The translations under genes were made by a program, and so were the position numbers. From SHAN690 sp040221375 (lineage in GTDB: Bacteria > Bacteroidota > Bacteroidia > Flavobacteriales_G > Salibacteraceae): a stretch of DNA of 64,000 bases. The notes below the pieces were generated by a model. That model saw nothing but the letters and a program-made list of their open reading frames with translations, had not been told where the DNA came from and did no database searches. Shown piece after piece: positions 34,499-44,383 of the stretch. How positions within the stretch are numbered: the first letter of the stretch is position 1; every line of letters begins with the position of its first letter. Where the stretch lies: assembly GCA_040221375.1 (NCBI GenBank), contig JAVKEP010000089.1, positions 13,280 through 77,279 on the forward strand, written 5' to 3'.

Positions 34499-37318
34499 AT
34501 GCCAAGAGACAACAGCATTAAAGCCGTCCTGATCATAGGTAGCGGTCCGATCATCATCGGTCAAGCTTGTGAATTTGACTATTCGGGAAGTCAAGCAGCC
34601 AAGTCCCTTCGCGAAGAAGGGATTGAAGTGACCTTGATCAATAGCAATCCAGCGACGATCATGACGGACCCTGTGACTGCCGAGCATGTTTATCTGCGGC
34701 CGTTGGAGCCAAAATACATCCGACAAATCCTCGAGGAGCAGCCTCAGATTGACGCCGTGCTTCCTACAATGGGTGGACAAACGGCACTCAACCTGGCCAT
34801 CGAATGCGATAAGCAGGGAATGTGGGATGAATTCAACGTTCGGATGATCGGCGTCGACATCGACGCAATTGACATCACTGAAAACCGAGAAGCCTTTCGG
34901 CAATTGCTCGATAAAATCGGGGTCGGATATGCTCCTGCTGACACAGCTCGATCGTTTCTTGAAGGAAAAGAAATAGCCCAAAAATTCGGATTCCCGTTGG
35001 TCATTCGGCCGTCGTACACTCTCGGTGGAACTGGCGCATCCTTTGTCTACAACAAAGACGAATTCGATAAAAAATTGGAACGCGGACTGCATGCTTCGCC
35101 CATTCACGAGGTCATGATCGACAAGGCCTTGTTTGGCTGGAAAGAATTCGAACTGGAGTTGCTGCGCGATGCCAACGACAACGTAGCCATCATCTGTTCG
35201 GTAGAAAACATGGATCCCATGGGCATCCACACTGGAGATTCGATCACCGTGGCTCCAGCCATGACCTTGTCTGACCGCACATTCCAAAAAATGCGCGACA
35301 TGGCCATCCTGCTGATGCGGTCCATCGGCGATTTCGCTGGAGGCTGCAACGTGCAGTTTGCGATCAGTCCGGATGAAAAAGAAGAGATCATTGCCATCGA
35401 AATCAATCCTCGGGTCAGCAGATCGTCGGCGTTGGCATCAAAGGCCACCGGATACCCCATCGCGAAGGTGGCTGCGAAACTGGCGATTGGCTATAACCTA
35501 GACGAACTCAACAATCAAATCACCGGAAATACGAGCGCCTTTTTCGAGCCCACGCTCGACTATGTCATCGTTAAAATTCCACGGTGGAACTTCGACAAAT
35601 TCAAAGGCGCAGATCGTTTACTGGGCTTGCAAATGAAATCGGTTGGCGAAGTAATGGGCATCGGCCGGTCGTTCCAAGAAGCATTGCAAAAGGCTTGTCA
35701 ATCCTTAGAAATCAGAAGAAACGGACTGGGTGCAGATGGCAAAGAGCTAAAGGACCAGGATGTCATTCTCCACAGTTTGTCGAACCCAAGCTGGAACCGA
35801 TTGTTTCACATCTACGATGCCATCAAGTTGGGCATACGATTCGACACGATTTACGAAAAGACCAAAATCGACCCTTGGTTCTTGCATCAAATCGATGAAT
35901 TGATCAGCATTGAAAAACAAATCGAGAAACACACGCTGGAAACCTTGACCAAGGACCTGCTCTGGGACGCGAAGCAAAAAGGCTATGCAGATCGGCAAAT
36001 TGCACACCTTTTGGGCTGCTTGGAGAGTCAAGTCCGCGAAAAACGAGTGGAAATGGGTGTGAACCGCGTTTACAAACTCGTTGACACGTGCGCAGCAGAA
36101 TTCAAGGCTGAGACTCCTTATTACTATTCATCATTCGAAGGCGAAAACGAAAGCGTCGCTTCAGACCGGAAAAAAGTGGTTGTGCTCGGATCGGGTCCGA
36201 ACCGCATTGGCCAAGGAATCGAGTTTGATTATTGTTGCGTGCATGGAGTGCTGGCAGCAAAAGAATGTGGGTATGAAACCATCATGATCAACTGCAATCC
36301 TGAAACGGTTTCAACCGATTTTGACACTGCGGATAAGCTCTACTTCGAGCCGGTGTTTTGGGAACACATCTACGACATCATTGAGCACGAAAAGCCCGAT
36401 GGTGTTATCGTACAATTGGGAGGGCAGACCGCACTTAAATTGGCAGAAAAGCTCGAGCGCTTTGGTATCAAGATTTTCGGGACGAGCTACCAAGCCTTGG
36501 ACCTCGCTGAGGATAGAGGAAGGTTTTCTGACACACTTAAAAAACTTGACATTCCTTATCCAGAATACGGCGCAGTTGAGACGGCAGAAGAGGCGATTGA
36601 GCTCTCACGCAGATTGGGTTATCCACTCTTAGTGCGACCGAGTTATGTTCTCGGTGGACAAGGGATGAAAATCGTAATCAACGAAGAGGAACTCGAAACG
36701 CACGTGATCAATATATTCAGGGACATGCCTGACAACAACGTGTTGCTCGACCATTTTCTGGAAGGTGCCATAGAAGCCGAAGCCGATGCGATTTGCGACG
36801 GTGAAGACACCTACATTATTGGCATCATGGAGCACATCGAACCCGCAGGAATCCACTCGGGCGATTCAAGTGCCGTTTTGCCCGCATTCGATCTGAGCGA
36901 GACTGCAATGCGCAAGATCGAAGAGTACACCAAGAAGATCGCCGTAGAACTAGAGACGGTAGGATTAATCAATATCCAATTTGCCATTAAAGACGACAAG
37001 GTATTTGTCATCGAAGCCAACCCGAGGGCCTCGAGAACTGTGCCCTTCATTGCGAAGGCGTACCGCGAGCCTTATGTCAATTACGCTACCAAAGTAATGC
37101 TGGGTGAAAAGAAGGTCAAGGACTTTGACTTCAAGCCCCACAAGGAAGGATATGCGATCAAGCTGCCTGTATTCTCATTCGACAAGTTCCCGGAAGTAGC
37201 AAAGGAGTTGGGACCTGAAATGAAGTCTACCGGAGAAGCGATTTACTTCATCGACGACCTCAAAGACGAGTATTTCAAAAAAGTATACTCTGAACGAAAC
37301 CTATATCTATCTAGGTAA
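34499..37318 (+). CDS. carB: Carbamoyl-phosphate synthase large subunit
   Basis: A 939-aa carB with both ATP-grasp halves, starting IIGSGPIIIGQACEFDYSG and SGPNRIGQGIEFDYCC, and both metal-binding ends (IAIEINPRVSRSSALASK and VIEANPRASRTVPF). It makes carbamoyl phosphate from bicarbonate, ammonia and ATP for arginine and pyrimidine synthesis. It ends at EMKSTGEAIYFIDDL... and lacks the C-terminal MGS-like allosteric domain of the about 1070-aa E. coli form, a shortening I recall in other Bacteroidota. carA is not next to it. The stop overlaps the DUF4834 start (TAATG). Confidence 0.97.
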   Translation: MPRDNSIKAVLIIGSGPIIIGQACEFDYSGSQAAKSLREEGIEVTLINSNPATIMTDPVTAEHVYLRPLEPKYIRQILEEQPQIDAVLPTMGGQTALNLAIECDKQGMWDEFNVRMIGVDIDAIDITENREAFRQLLDKIGVGYAPADTARSFLEGKEIAQKFGFPLVIRPSYTLGGTGASFVYNKDEFDKKLERGLHASPIHEVMIDKALFGWKEFELELLRDANDNVAIICSVENMDPMGIHTGDSITVAPAMTLSDRTFQKMRDMAILLMRSIGDFAGGCNVQFAISPDEKEEIIAIEINPRVSRSSALASKATGYPIAKVAAKLAIGYNLDELNNQITGNTSAFFEPTLDYVIVKIPRWNFDKFKGADRLLGLQMKSVGEVMGIGRSFQEALQKACQSLEIRRNGLGADGKELKDQDVILHSLSNPSWNRLFHIYDAIKLGIRFDTIYEKTKIDPWFLHQIDELISIEKQIEKHTLETLTKDLLWDAKQKGYADRQIAHLLGCLESQVREKRVEMGVNRVYKLVDTCAAEFKAETPYYYSSFEGENESVASDRKKVVVLGSGPNRIGQGIEFDYCCVHGVLAAKECGYETIMINCNPETVSTDFDTADKLYFEPVFWEHIYDIIEHEKPDGVIVQLGGQTALKLAEKLERFGIKIFGTSYQALDLAEDRGRFSDTLKKLDIPYPEYGAVETAEEAIELSRRLGYPLLVRPSYVLGGQGMKIVINEEELETHVINIFRDMPDNNVLLDHFLEGAIEAEADAICDGEDTYIIGIMEHIEPAGIHSGDSSAVLPAFDLSETAMRKIEEYTKKIAVELETVGLINIQFAIKDDKVFVIEANPRASRTVPFIAKAYREPYVNYATKVMLGEKKVKDFDFKPHKEGYAIKLPVFSFDKFPEVAKELGPEMKSTGEAIYFIDDLKDEYFKKVYSERNLYLSR

Positions 37319-37575
37319 TGGGGCTACTTCGCATTCTGGGGATCCTATTGGTCATCTACTTTGCGATGCGTCTGATTTCGCGCTTCCTCTTGCCTTTCAT
37401 CGGAAGGTATTTTGTGAAGAAAGCCAACGAGTCAATGCAAGAAAGGATGCGTCAGCAGCGTGAAGGAGATAAAATCTATCAGGATGGTGAAGTAACCATC
37501 CGCAAGGCAAATAAATCAGGCAATAAGTCCGTAGATGGAGAAGACGGAGAGTACGTCGATTACGAAGAAGTTTGA
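37318..37575 (+). CDS. DUF4834 small membrane protein
   Basis: An 85-aa protein with one N-terminal membrane helix (LLRILGILLVIYFAMRLI) and a charged cytoplasmic tail (KKANESMQERMRQQREGDKI), matching DUF4834. It begins on the last base of the carB stop codon. In Bacteroidota it commonly sits just ahead of a YfhO-family gene, as here. Function unknown. Confidence 0.85.
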   Translation: MGLLRILGILLVIYFAMRLISRFLLPFIGRYFVKKANESMQERMRQQREGDKIYQDGEVTIRKANKSGNKSVDGEDGEYVDYEEV

Positions 37576-37652
37576 TTGCGCTGCAATCGCAAGTTCTCCT
37601 TTCATTGCCTGCTTTTTTTGGTTTCTTTGTTTTCCTCTAAAGTCATTGATTC

Positions 37653-40154
37653 ATGGATTGGAAAAAGTATTCTCCCTACGTTATCTCAATCATCGTCATC
37701 CTCGTCACTTCCCTTCTCTACTGTTCACCAGTATTGCAAGGCAAGCGTTTGGTGCAAGATGACATCGTCAAGAACATCGCACAAACCGAAGAAATTCGGT
37801 CGTTTCGCGAAACAGAAGGAGAAGAACCACTGTGGACCACCCGCGTCTTTAGCGGCATGACGGCTTTCCATATCGGAACTGCCTATACGACCAATGTGGC
37901 TTTGTACCTAGACAAGATTGTGCGACGCAGCTTTCCTAGAACGGCCAACGTGCTTTTCGTTACCATGCTTGGATTTTTCATTCTGCTAGTTGCCATGGGC
38001 GTGAACCCTTGGCTTGCGCTCGCGGCCTCCCTGACGTATGGCATTTCTTCCAACCTCATTCAATCCTTGGTGGCAGGACACGTTACTAAAATTGTATCTA
38101 TTGGGTACATGGCACCTGCCATAGGCGGAGTTGTGCTCGCACTTGGGAAAAGGCGACTGCTGGGCACGTTGCTCGCCATGATCTTCGTGACATTGATGAT
38201 CAATGGAAATCACTTTCAGATCTTGTACTATTTCCTTCTGATTTCGATGGTGATTGGAATCGTGCATTTGATCCAGGCCATCAAAGAGAAAACGCTTCCA
38301 AATTTTGCCAAATCCGTTGGCTTGCTTGCCCTTGCCGCGATCATCGGATTGCTCCCGAACTCGGCCAAGCTGTACAACGCTTACGAGCACAGCCATGAAA
38401 CCATTCGTGGAGGTAAGTCTGAACTGAGTACAAAAGACGCTAAAGACAAAGGTGGACTGGACAGGGATTACGCCATGCGCTGGTCATACGGTCCACTTGA
38501 AACCTTCACATTGGTAGTTCCCTCGTTCATGGGTGGAGCTACTGGAGAAGCGCTCCCAGTAGGAGGAAACGTTGAGGAAGAGCTCAAGAACTACAAGCTC
38601 AACAAGCAGCAAAAGGAAGGAATCATGGCGCAGGCGCCTTTGTATGTAGGCCAGCAACCCTTCCTCCTGGGAACGGTTTATTTTGGTGCAGGTTTCATCT
38701 TCCTCTTCATCCTCTCGATATTTTTATTGAAAGGTCCTACGCGCACTTGGTTGTTGAGCATCATCGTCATGTCTTTCATCATATCGTGGGGGCGACACAT
38801 CGAAATCATTACCGGATTCCTTTTCGACTATTTCCCACTTTACAACAAGTTCAGAACTCCCTCCATGGCCTTGGCAATCGCAGGGGTGGCCATACCGCTG
38901 ATGGGTATGCTCGGACTTCACCGAATCCTGAGCGGACAAGTAGACAAGGCAGAACTTAAAAAGGCAATGAAATATACCGTCTACATAGCCGGAAGCATGA
39001 TGCTTCTGCTGTTTATCTACGGCATTGCAAACGATTGGATTGGACCGAAAGACGCCAATTACCAGGGCAAAAATTCGCCTTGGGGCATCGAAGGTCTCTA
39101 TGATGCCTTGCTCGCCGATCGAAAGGCGCGCTATCTATCCGATTGGTTTATCAGCACCTTGGTCATGGCCGTCACCGCATTCCTCATTTGGTACCATGAT
39201 CGTGGAAAAATGAAACTCAACGCGGTCGTTACCATCCTCGGTTTGGTCTTTTTAGCCGATATGTGGCACGTGAGCAAGCGCTATCTGAACAACGATGACT
39301 TCGTGAGTCAAAGAGAGTTCGAGCAACAATTCAGACCATCGCTGGCAGATCAAGCCATTTTGCGTGATTCGGATCCCCACTACCGCGTTATCAACGTTAC
39401 GCGAAGTCCGTGGACGGATGGACTGACATGCTATCACCACGAAAATGTAGGTGGGCATCACGCTGCGAAGCTGCAACGCTACCAAGACCTGATCGAGAAC
39501 GAGTTGAATACGCAACTCCAGAAGTTGAACGGCGGGTTGATGCAGCAAGGTGACCAAGTCATCATGAACCCGTCGGTAGCGCAGCAAATGCCCGTTTTCA
39601 ACATGTTAAATACCAAGTATTTCATCGTTCAAGCCAATAATCCGGGTGGTGCGGTGTTGAATCGCGCTGCCTGCGGAAATGCCTGGTTTGTAGAAAACAT
39701 CCAAAAGGCGTCTTCTGCTGATGAAGAGATGGCTGCCTTGGCCCAATTCGACCCAAATTCAACGGCAATCGTCAGCAGCGAATACGCAGATGCATTGTAT
39801 GACTACTCCTTTGGTAAGTCGGCAAATGCAAAGATTCAACTCACGGAGTTCTCGCCGAAATACTTGAAGTACACGGCCACAAACGACCAAGAAGGATTGG
39901 CTGTTTTTTCTGAAGTCTACTACGGAAATGGATGGCAAGCAACCATCGACGGGGCCGCAGTGGATATAGAACGCGTCAACTATGTCTTGCGGGCCATTAA
40001 GATTCCTGCGGGCGAGCACGTAATAGAAATGCGATTCGAGCCGAGTTCGTACCGTATTGGAATGAACCTTTCACTTGCTGGCTCCATCCTGTTTTTGCTC
40101 TTCGGGGGTGGTCTAGTCTATTTTCACTTGAAGAAGCAACGTGAGGAGGAATAA
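37653..40154 (+). CDS. YfhO-family membrane protein
   Basis: An 833-aa protein with about 12 membrane helices and a large periplasmic C-terminal region (about 560-800) closed by a last helix. The opening LLYCSPVLQGKRLVQDDI and the FRTPSMALAIAG segment are typical of the Bacteroidota YfhO group. YfhO proteins are GT-C-like and, in Gram-positives, glycosylate lipoteichoic acid; a lipid-linked sugar transferase role is likely here. It is followed after 3 bp by a glycosyltransferase gene. Confidence 0.87.
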   Translation: MDWKKYSPYVISIIVILVTSLLYCSPVLQGKRLVQDDIVKNIAQTEEIRSFRETEGEEPLWTTRVFSGMTAFHIGTAYTTNVALYLDKIVRRSFPRTANVLFVTMLGFFILLVAMGVNPWLALAASLTYGISSNLIQSLVAGHVTKIVSIGYMAPAIGGVVLALGKRRLLGTLLAMIFVTLMINGNHFQILYYFLLISMVIGIVHLIQAIKEKTLPNFAKSVGLLALAAIIGLLPNSAKLYNAYEHSHETIRGGKSELSTKDAKDKGGLDRDYAMRWSYGPLETFTLVVPSFMGGATGEALPVGGNVEEELKNYKLNKQQKEGIMAQAPLYVGQQPFLLGTVYFGAGFIFLFILSIFLLKGPTRTWLLSIIVMSFIISWGRHIEIITGFLFDYFPLYNKFRTPSMALAIAGVAIPLMGMLGLHRILSGQVDKAELKKAMKYTVYIAGSMMLLLFIYGIANDWIGPKDANYQGKNSPWGIEGLYDALLADRKARYLSDWFISTLVMAVTAFLIWYHDRGKMKLNAVVTILGLVFLADMWHVSKRYLNNDDFVSQREFEQQFRPSLADQAILRDSDPHYRVINVTRSPWTDGLTCYHHENVGGHHAAKLQRYQDLIENELNTQLQKLNGGLMQQGDQVIMNPSVAQQMPVFNMLNTKYFIVQANNPGGAVLNRAACGNAWFVENIQKASSADEEMAALAQFDPNSTAIVSSEYADALYDYSFGKSANAKIQLTEFSPKYLKYTATNDQEGLAVFSEVYYGNGWQATIDGAAVDIERVNYVLRAIKIPAGEHVIEMRFEPSSYRIGMNLSLAGSILFLLFGGGLVYFHLKKQREEE

Positions 40155-40157
40155 GCA

Positions 40158-41456
40158 TTGAAAAAAGCATTGATACTGACGTATTACTGGCCGCCGGGTT
40201 CTGGACCTGGTGTACAGCGTTGGTTGAAGTTCTGTAAGTACCTCCCGGATGAAGGATGGGAACCGATTGTAGTCACTGTACGAAACGGCAGCTATCCTTC
40301 CACGGACGAAAGCCTTGGGGCCGACATACCAACTGATTTGAAGGTTTTTAAAACGTCAACGCTGGAACCGTTCGCGGTCTACAACGCCCTTCGAGGAAAG
40401 TCAGGAAAGCGCGTTGAGGTGGGAATGGGAAACATCAAAGGCAAAACTTCACTGTTTGCTCGATTCGTTAATTATGTGCGGGCAAACATGTTCGTTCCCG
40501 ACGCCCGTGTAGGATGGAATATATACTCACTTCCTCAAGCGTTAAAATTGATCCAAGTAGAAAAGCCCGATGTACTCATCACCACAGGTCCGCCGCATAG
40601 CACGCACCTGGTCGGCGAACGCCTGCACCGAGAAAATGGAATTCCTTGGGTGGCTGACTTTAGGGACCCTTGGACGAACATTTATTACAACGCATTCTTG
40701 AACAGAACCGAGTCGACACGCAAGCGCGATCGGTCATTGGAAAACTTAGTCGTTCAGAGCGCTGATGCCTTGATCGTCGCATCTCCGGGGTTGAAAGCTG
40801 AATTTGAACCCCGCTCGAAACAAATCCACTTCATTCCGAATGGCTACGATGAAGCAGACTTGTTGCACCTCAATCCCGAGCCGTACAAAGAATTTACCTT
40901 GTCCTATGTCGGAAACTTGAAGGCGTTTCAAAATGTGATCAAACTGTGGAAGGCTATAGCACAGCTTTCGGAAGAAAATCCAGTCTTCAGATCCAACTTC
41001 AAGCTTCGAATAACCGGCAACATTGCCGCTGAAGTGAAAGAAGGGCTCCAAGCCGCTGGCATCATGGACATGGTTGAACTCCTGCCCTTTGTTCCGCATC
41101 AAGAAGCGATCGAACGCATGATGGCATCCCACGCCTTGCTTTTGCCTATTCCTCAAGACGATGGCAATAAGAGCATCCTGACGGGGAAGCTGTTTGAGTA
41201 CCTGGCATCGAGAAGACCCATTTTGAGCATTGGCCCTACCGACGGCAACGCCGCTGATATATTGGCAGAATGCGATAAGGATGGCATGATCGACTACCAA
41301 GACGCCGCCGGAATGACGCGCTGGCTCAACCGCTATTTCGAAGAATACCAGGCCCATCCATCACCGATGGTTACGGGCAATGATGCATTCAAACGATACA
41401 GTAGAAAAGGTAGCACCTCAACATTGGCTTCCGTGCTAAATCTCCTGACCGAATGA
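40158..41456 (+). CDS. Group 4-like glycosyltransferase
   Basis: A 432-aa GT-B protein. The N-terminal motif LILTYYWPPGSGPGVQRWLK and C-terminal LPFVPHQEAIERMMASHALL and FEYLASRRPIL(S) fit GT4-type transferases using nucleotide sugars. The start is TTG 40158, 3 bp after yfhO. It opens the surface-glycan cluster; its stop overlaps the next start (ATGA). Confidence 0.88.
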   Translation: MKKALILTYYWPPGSGPGVQRWLKFCKYLPDEGWEPIVVTVRNGSYPSTDESLGADIPTDLKVFKTSTLEPFAVYNALRGKSGKRVEVGMGNIKGKTSLFARFVNYVRANMFVPDARVGWNIYSLPQALKLIQVEKPDVLITTGPPHSTHLVGERLHRENGIPWVADFRDPWTNIYYNAFLNRTESTRKRDRSLENLVVQSADALIVASPGLKAEFEPRSKQIHFIPNGYDEADLLHLNPEPYKEFTLSYVGNLKAFQNVIKLWKAIAQLSEENPVFRSNFKLRITGNIAAEVKEGLQAAGIMDMVELLPFVPHQEAIERMMASHALLLPIPQDDGNKSILTGKLFEYLASRRPILSIGPTDGNAADILAECDKDGMIDYQDAAGMTRWLNRYFEEYQAHPSPMVTGNDAFKRYSRKGSTSTLASVLNLLTE

Positions 41457-42763
41457 GAACCTTCGTCATCGGTAGCAAGGAGTTGAGTTGCATCGTGTTA
41501 GACATCTTGCTGGAACAAGGCCACGAGGTTCTCGGTGTATTCAGCAGAGATGACGAAGCAGGCATGCGGGTTTGGCATGAAACCTTGGGGCATCGCTCTC
41601 TGGCAGCATTGGCGCAACAAAACGGCATTCCCGTGCATTTCGGGATGAAGGTCAACTCCCAGGAAGCGCGTGATCTGTTGGACTCCTTGGATCTCGACAT
41701 TGTATTTTCTTGCTTTTGGAGCGAATTATTCAAAGAAGAGGTATTGAGCATCCCGAGACTAGGGGTGTTTAATTTTCATACAGCTGAGTTACCGAAGAAC
41801 AGAGGGTCCCGTCCCATTCCTTGGTCCATCATCCACGGAGCATCGCGGAGTGGAATCACGTTGCACCGCATGGCAACGGGTGTGGATAACGGCCCTATCG
41901 CAGATCAAGAAGCAGTGGCCATCGAACCAGACGACAACGCCGCAACGCTGTACATTAAACTGATGTTCGCTGGCAAGCGAATGTTTGAACGAGTACTTCC
42001 TAGGTTCGCAGATGGAACCGTATCCTTGGTAGAGCAAATGGACGTTGATGCCACTTACCAACTTCGCGGTGAACCGTTCGGTGGTCAATGGCAGTGGGGC
42101 TGGTCAGCAGAACAAAAAGAACGCTTTATTCAAGCAATGCACTTCCCTCCATTCAAGGCGCACAGACCTCCGCCTGAAACGGTGCACGAGCCGGGCGTTA
42201 GACTTTGCGTACTTTCTGAAGAAGGTAAGTTGCTTACTGCAGATGAAGAAGTGAGCTGCGCTACATTGGCCGACACCGAAGCGTATAAAACCCGCCTGAG
42301 CGGAGGCGATGCAAACCAGCGCAAGGAGCTCCGTTTGGCCTTAGGTCCTGTGGCCGGAAACGCGGTTGTTCTTTCTCCACCGATCGATTTGAATGCACAT
42401 TTTCCCATCATTGAAGCTTTGACACGTAAAAATGCATCGGCGGTCTCCAGCCTGCAAGTGCCTTATAGCGCATCACTCGAACCCATATTCCCCAGACCTT
42501 TTCGCTACCACAATGGACTATTAGAAATCCCAAGGGTGAGGGTGAATGCTGCCGATATAGCCTTTCAATACTTGCAAAAAGCCATTGAATCAAGCCAGAC
42601 CATCAACATCCCGGTATACGTAACTCTTCAAATGGACACGGCAATCGCCCAAGAAACTTTCCGATTATTGTCACAAGAGAACTTAACAACCCACTTACGC
42701 AAAGTAGGATTTCGAGAAGTTTGCAACGAATTCGACACCGATTATGAAGACTTCAGCGCTTAA
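41453..42763 (+). CDS. Formyltransferase-like protein with extra C-terminal domain
   Basis: The first 200 residues match the formyltransferase fold used for Met-tRNA and sugar amines: FNFHTAELPKNRGSRPIPW carries the catalytic Asn and His and GVDNGPIADQE the Asp, so it may be active. The linker AMHFPPFKAH is family-like. The last 200 residues are not a tRNA-binding domain; part of it (FPRPFRYHNGLLEIPRVRVN) recalls polysaccharide deacetylase C-termini. In this cluster it most likely N-formylates an amino sugar or amine. It overlaps the PIG-L gene by 20 bp. Confidence 0.78.
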   Translation: MRTFVIGSKELSCIVLDILLEQGHEVLGVFSRDDEAGMRVWHETLGHRSLAALAQQNGIPVHFGMKVNSQEARDLLDSLDLDIVFSCFWSELFKEEVLSIPRLGVFNFHTAELPKNRGSRPIPWSIIHGASRSGITLHRMATGVDNGPIADQEAVAIEPDDNAATLYIKLMFAGKRMFERVLPRFADGTVSLVEQMDVDATYQLRGEPFGGQWQWGWSAEQKERFIQAMHFPPFKAHRPPPETVHEPGVRLCVLSEEGKLLTADEEVSCATLADTEAYKTRLSGGDANQRKELRLALGPVAGNAVVLSPPIDLNAHFPIIEALTRKNASAVSSLQVPYSASLEPIFPRPFRYHNGLLEIPRVRVNAADIAFQYLQKAIESSQTINIPVYVTLQMDTAIAQETFRLLSQENLTTHLRKVGFREVCNEFDTDYEDFSA

Positions 42764-43391
42764 TGCATTCGATACCGTATTGGTACTGGCACCGCACACC
42801 GACGACGGTGAACTAGGATGCGGCGGAACCATCCACAAGCTCCTTTCTCTGAATAAAAAGGTGGTTTACGTAGCCTTTTCAACGTGCGAGGAGTCGGTGC
42901 CTGAAGGTTTTCCCTCAGATGTCTTGACCCACGAAGTCAAGGCCGCGACAAGCACCCTCGGCATTCCCTCAACGGATTTGATCATTCTCGATTTTCAAGT
43001 ACGACACTTCCCTAGAGACCGACAAGAGATCTTGGAGGCCATGGTTAAATTGAACAAGGACTACAAGCCCGATCTCGTTTTTTGCCCTTCGAGCTATGAC
43101 ATTCACCAAGACCACGGCACGGTCAGCATGGAAGCCAAACGCGCATTTAAAAACACCACCTTGCTGGGATACGAATTCATTTGGAACAATTTTCAATTCG
43201 CATCGCAATGTTTCATTGAGCTAAACGAAGCGGATGTCGCCAAAAAAGTAGCTGCCATGGAGTGCTACAAGTCTCAATCCAAGCGATTGTATGCCAAGGA
43301 TAAGCTGATACGAGGCATTGCAAACTATCGAGGCCTTCAAGCAAACGTAGAATTTGCAGAGGCCTTCGAAGTAATCAGATGGATCATCTGA
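42744..43391 (+). CDS. PIG-L/LmbE-family deacetylase
   Basis: A 215-aa zinc N-deacetylase with APHTDDGELGCGGTI (metal ligands H-x-x-D-D) and SSYDIHQDHGTV with the third His. Such enzymes remove acetyl from N-acetyl amino sugars such as GlcNAc conjugates. Next to the formyltransferase it could free an amine that is then formylated. Its stop overlaps the next start as TGATG. Confidence 0.92.
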   Translation: MKTSALNAFDTVLVLAPHTDDGELGCGGTIHKLLSLNKKVVYVAFSTCEESVPEGFPSDVLTHEVKAATSTLGIPSTDLIILDFQVRHFPRDRQEILEAMVKLNKDYKPDLVFCPSSYDIHQDHGTVSMEAKRAFKNTTLLGYEFIWNNFQFASQCFIELNEADVAKKVAAMECYKSQSKRLYAKDKLIRGIANYRGLQANVEFAEAFEVIRWII

Positions 43392-44383
43392 TGGGCGGTC
43401 AAGTCGACACGCTACTTATAACCGGCACGGGCAGGTCCGGTACGAATATTCTCAAGAAGATCTTGTCTGGCCATTCGGAAATGGCCTCCCTCCCTTTCGA
43501 GTACCGCTTCATCATTGACCCCGATGGCGTAATCGATTTCTATCGCACCTATCCCGTTTTGTGGTCACCGTACAGGGCAGACAAGCTGATCAAGCGCTTT
43601 GAACATTTTTTAAAATCCCTGGCCTCGCTCGACGGTGATAAGGCAGAGCGAACGGCCAAGGCACTTGCCTTGGATCCTAGTGGTCTAGAGCTTTCTCCTC
43701 CGCCCTATTCCGGCTGGGAGCTTGAAAAATGGATCCCAGGCTACGGTGATTTAATCGATGCCATGATCAATGAAATTCGCTCTTTCGAATACGCAGGAAT
43801 CTGGCCGGGAACGGATGAGGGTGAGATTAAAAACCAAATGTACTTTGCCCCGCCAATGACCCACGAAGCGCTTCGGCCCATCGTATCACGATTTATACAA
43901 GGCTGCATAGATTCCATTCGACGTTCGCAAGAGAAATCGATATTTCAAGAAGACAACACGCATAACCTGTTGGCCGCCCAAGACCTGCTTACGTTGATTC
44001 CAAATGGTAAAATGATTCACATCGTTAGGGATCCACGTGATGTGCTGAGTTCATTACAGACCCAGCGTTGGGCGCCTTCATCCTTGGGGCAACTCATCCA
44101 CTGGTACAAGGGTGTGATGAATACGTGGTTTGCGCAACGCGAGGCTTTACCAGCGGATCGATACCTTGAAATCAAGTTTGAAGACCTTGTCTCTTCACCA
44201 AAACAGACCCTCAGCCAAGTGTGTGCATTTGTTGGCATTGCCCTGGAAGCAAACATGCTTGAACTCGATTTAGGCGCACATCACATGGGAAGGCACAAGG
44301 ATAGCTTCACATCTGCAGAAATCCACCGCGTGGAGGATTCGCTCGGTCGATTCATGCGCGAGTACGGTTACACTGTTAGCTGA
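43391..44383 (+). CDS. Sulfotransferase-family protein
   Basis: About 330 aa with the PAPS 5'-phosphosulfate loop ITGTGRSGTNILKKIL and the 3'-phosphate motif HIVRDPRDVLSSL. It would transfer sulfate from PAPS to a glycan or other acceptor. ATG 43391 overlaps the PIG-L stop (TGATG) and is preferred to ATG 43379. The end overlaps the convergent flippase gene by 8 bp. First of three sulfotransferases in this cluster. Confidence 0.86.
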   Translation: MGGQVDTLLITGTGRSGTNILKKILSGHSEMASLPFEYRFIIDPDGVIDFYRTYPVLWSPYRADKLIKRFEHFLKSLASLDGDKAERTAKALALDPSGLELSPPPYSGWELEKWIPGYGDLIDAMINEIRSFEYAGIWPGTDEGEIKNQMYFAPPMTHEALRPIVSRFIQGCIDSIRRSQEKSIFQEDNTHNLLAAQDLLTLIPNGKMIHIVRDPRDVLSSLQTQRWAPSSLGQLIHWYKGVMNTWFAQREALPADRYLEIKFEDLVSSPKQTLSQVCAFVGIALEANMLELDLGAHHMGRHKDSFTSAEIHRVEDSLGRFMREYGYTVS

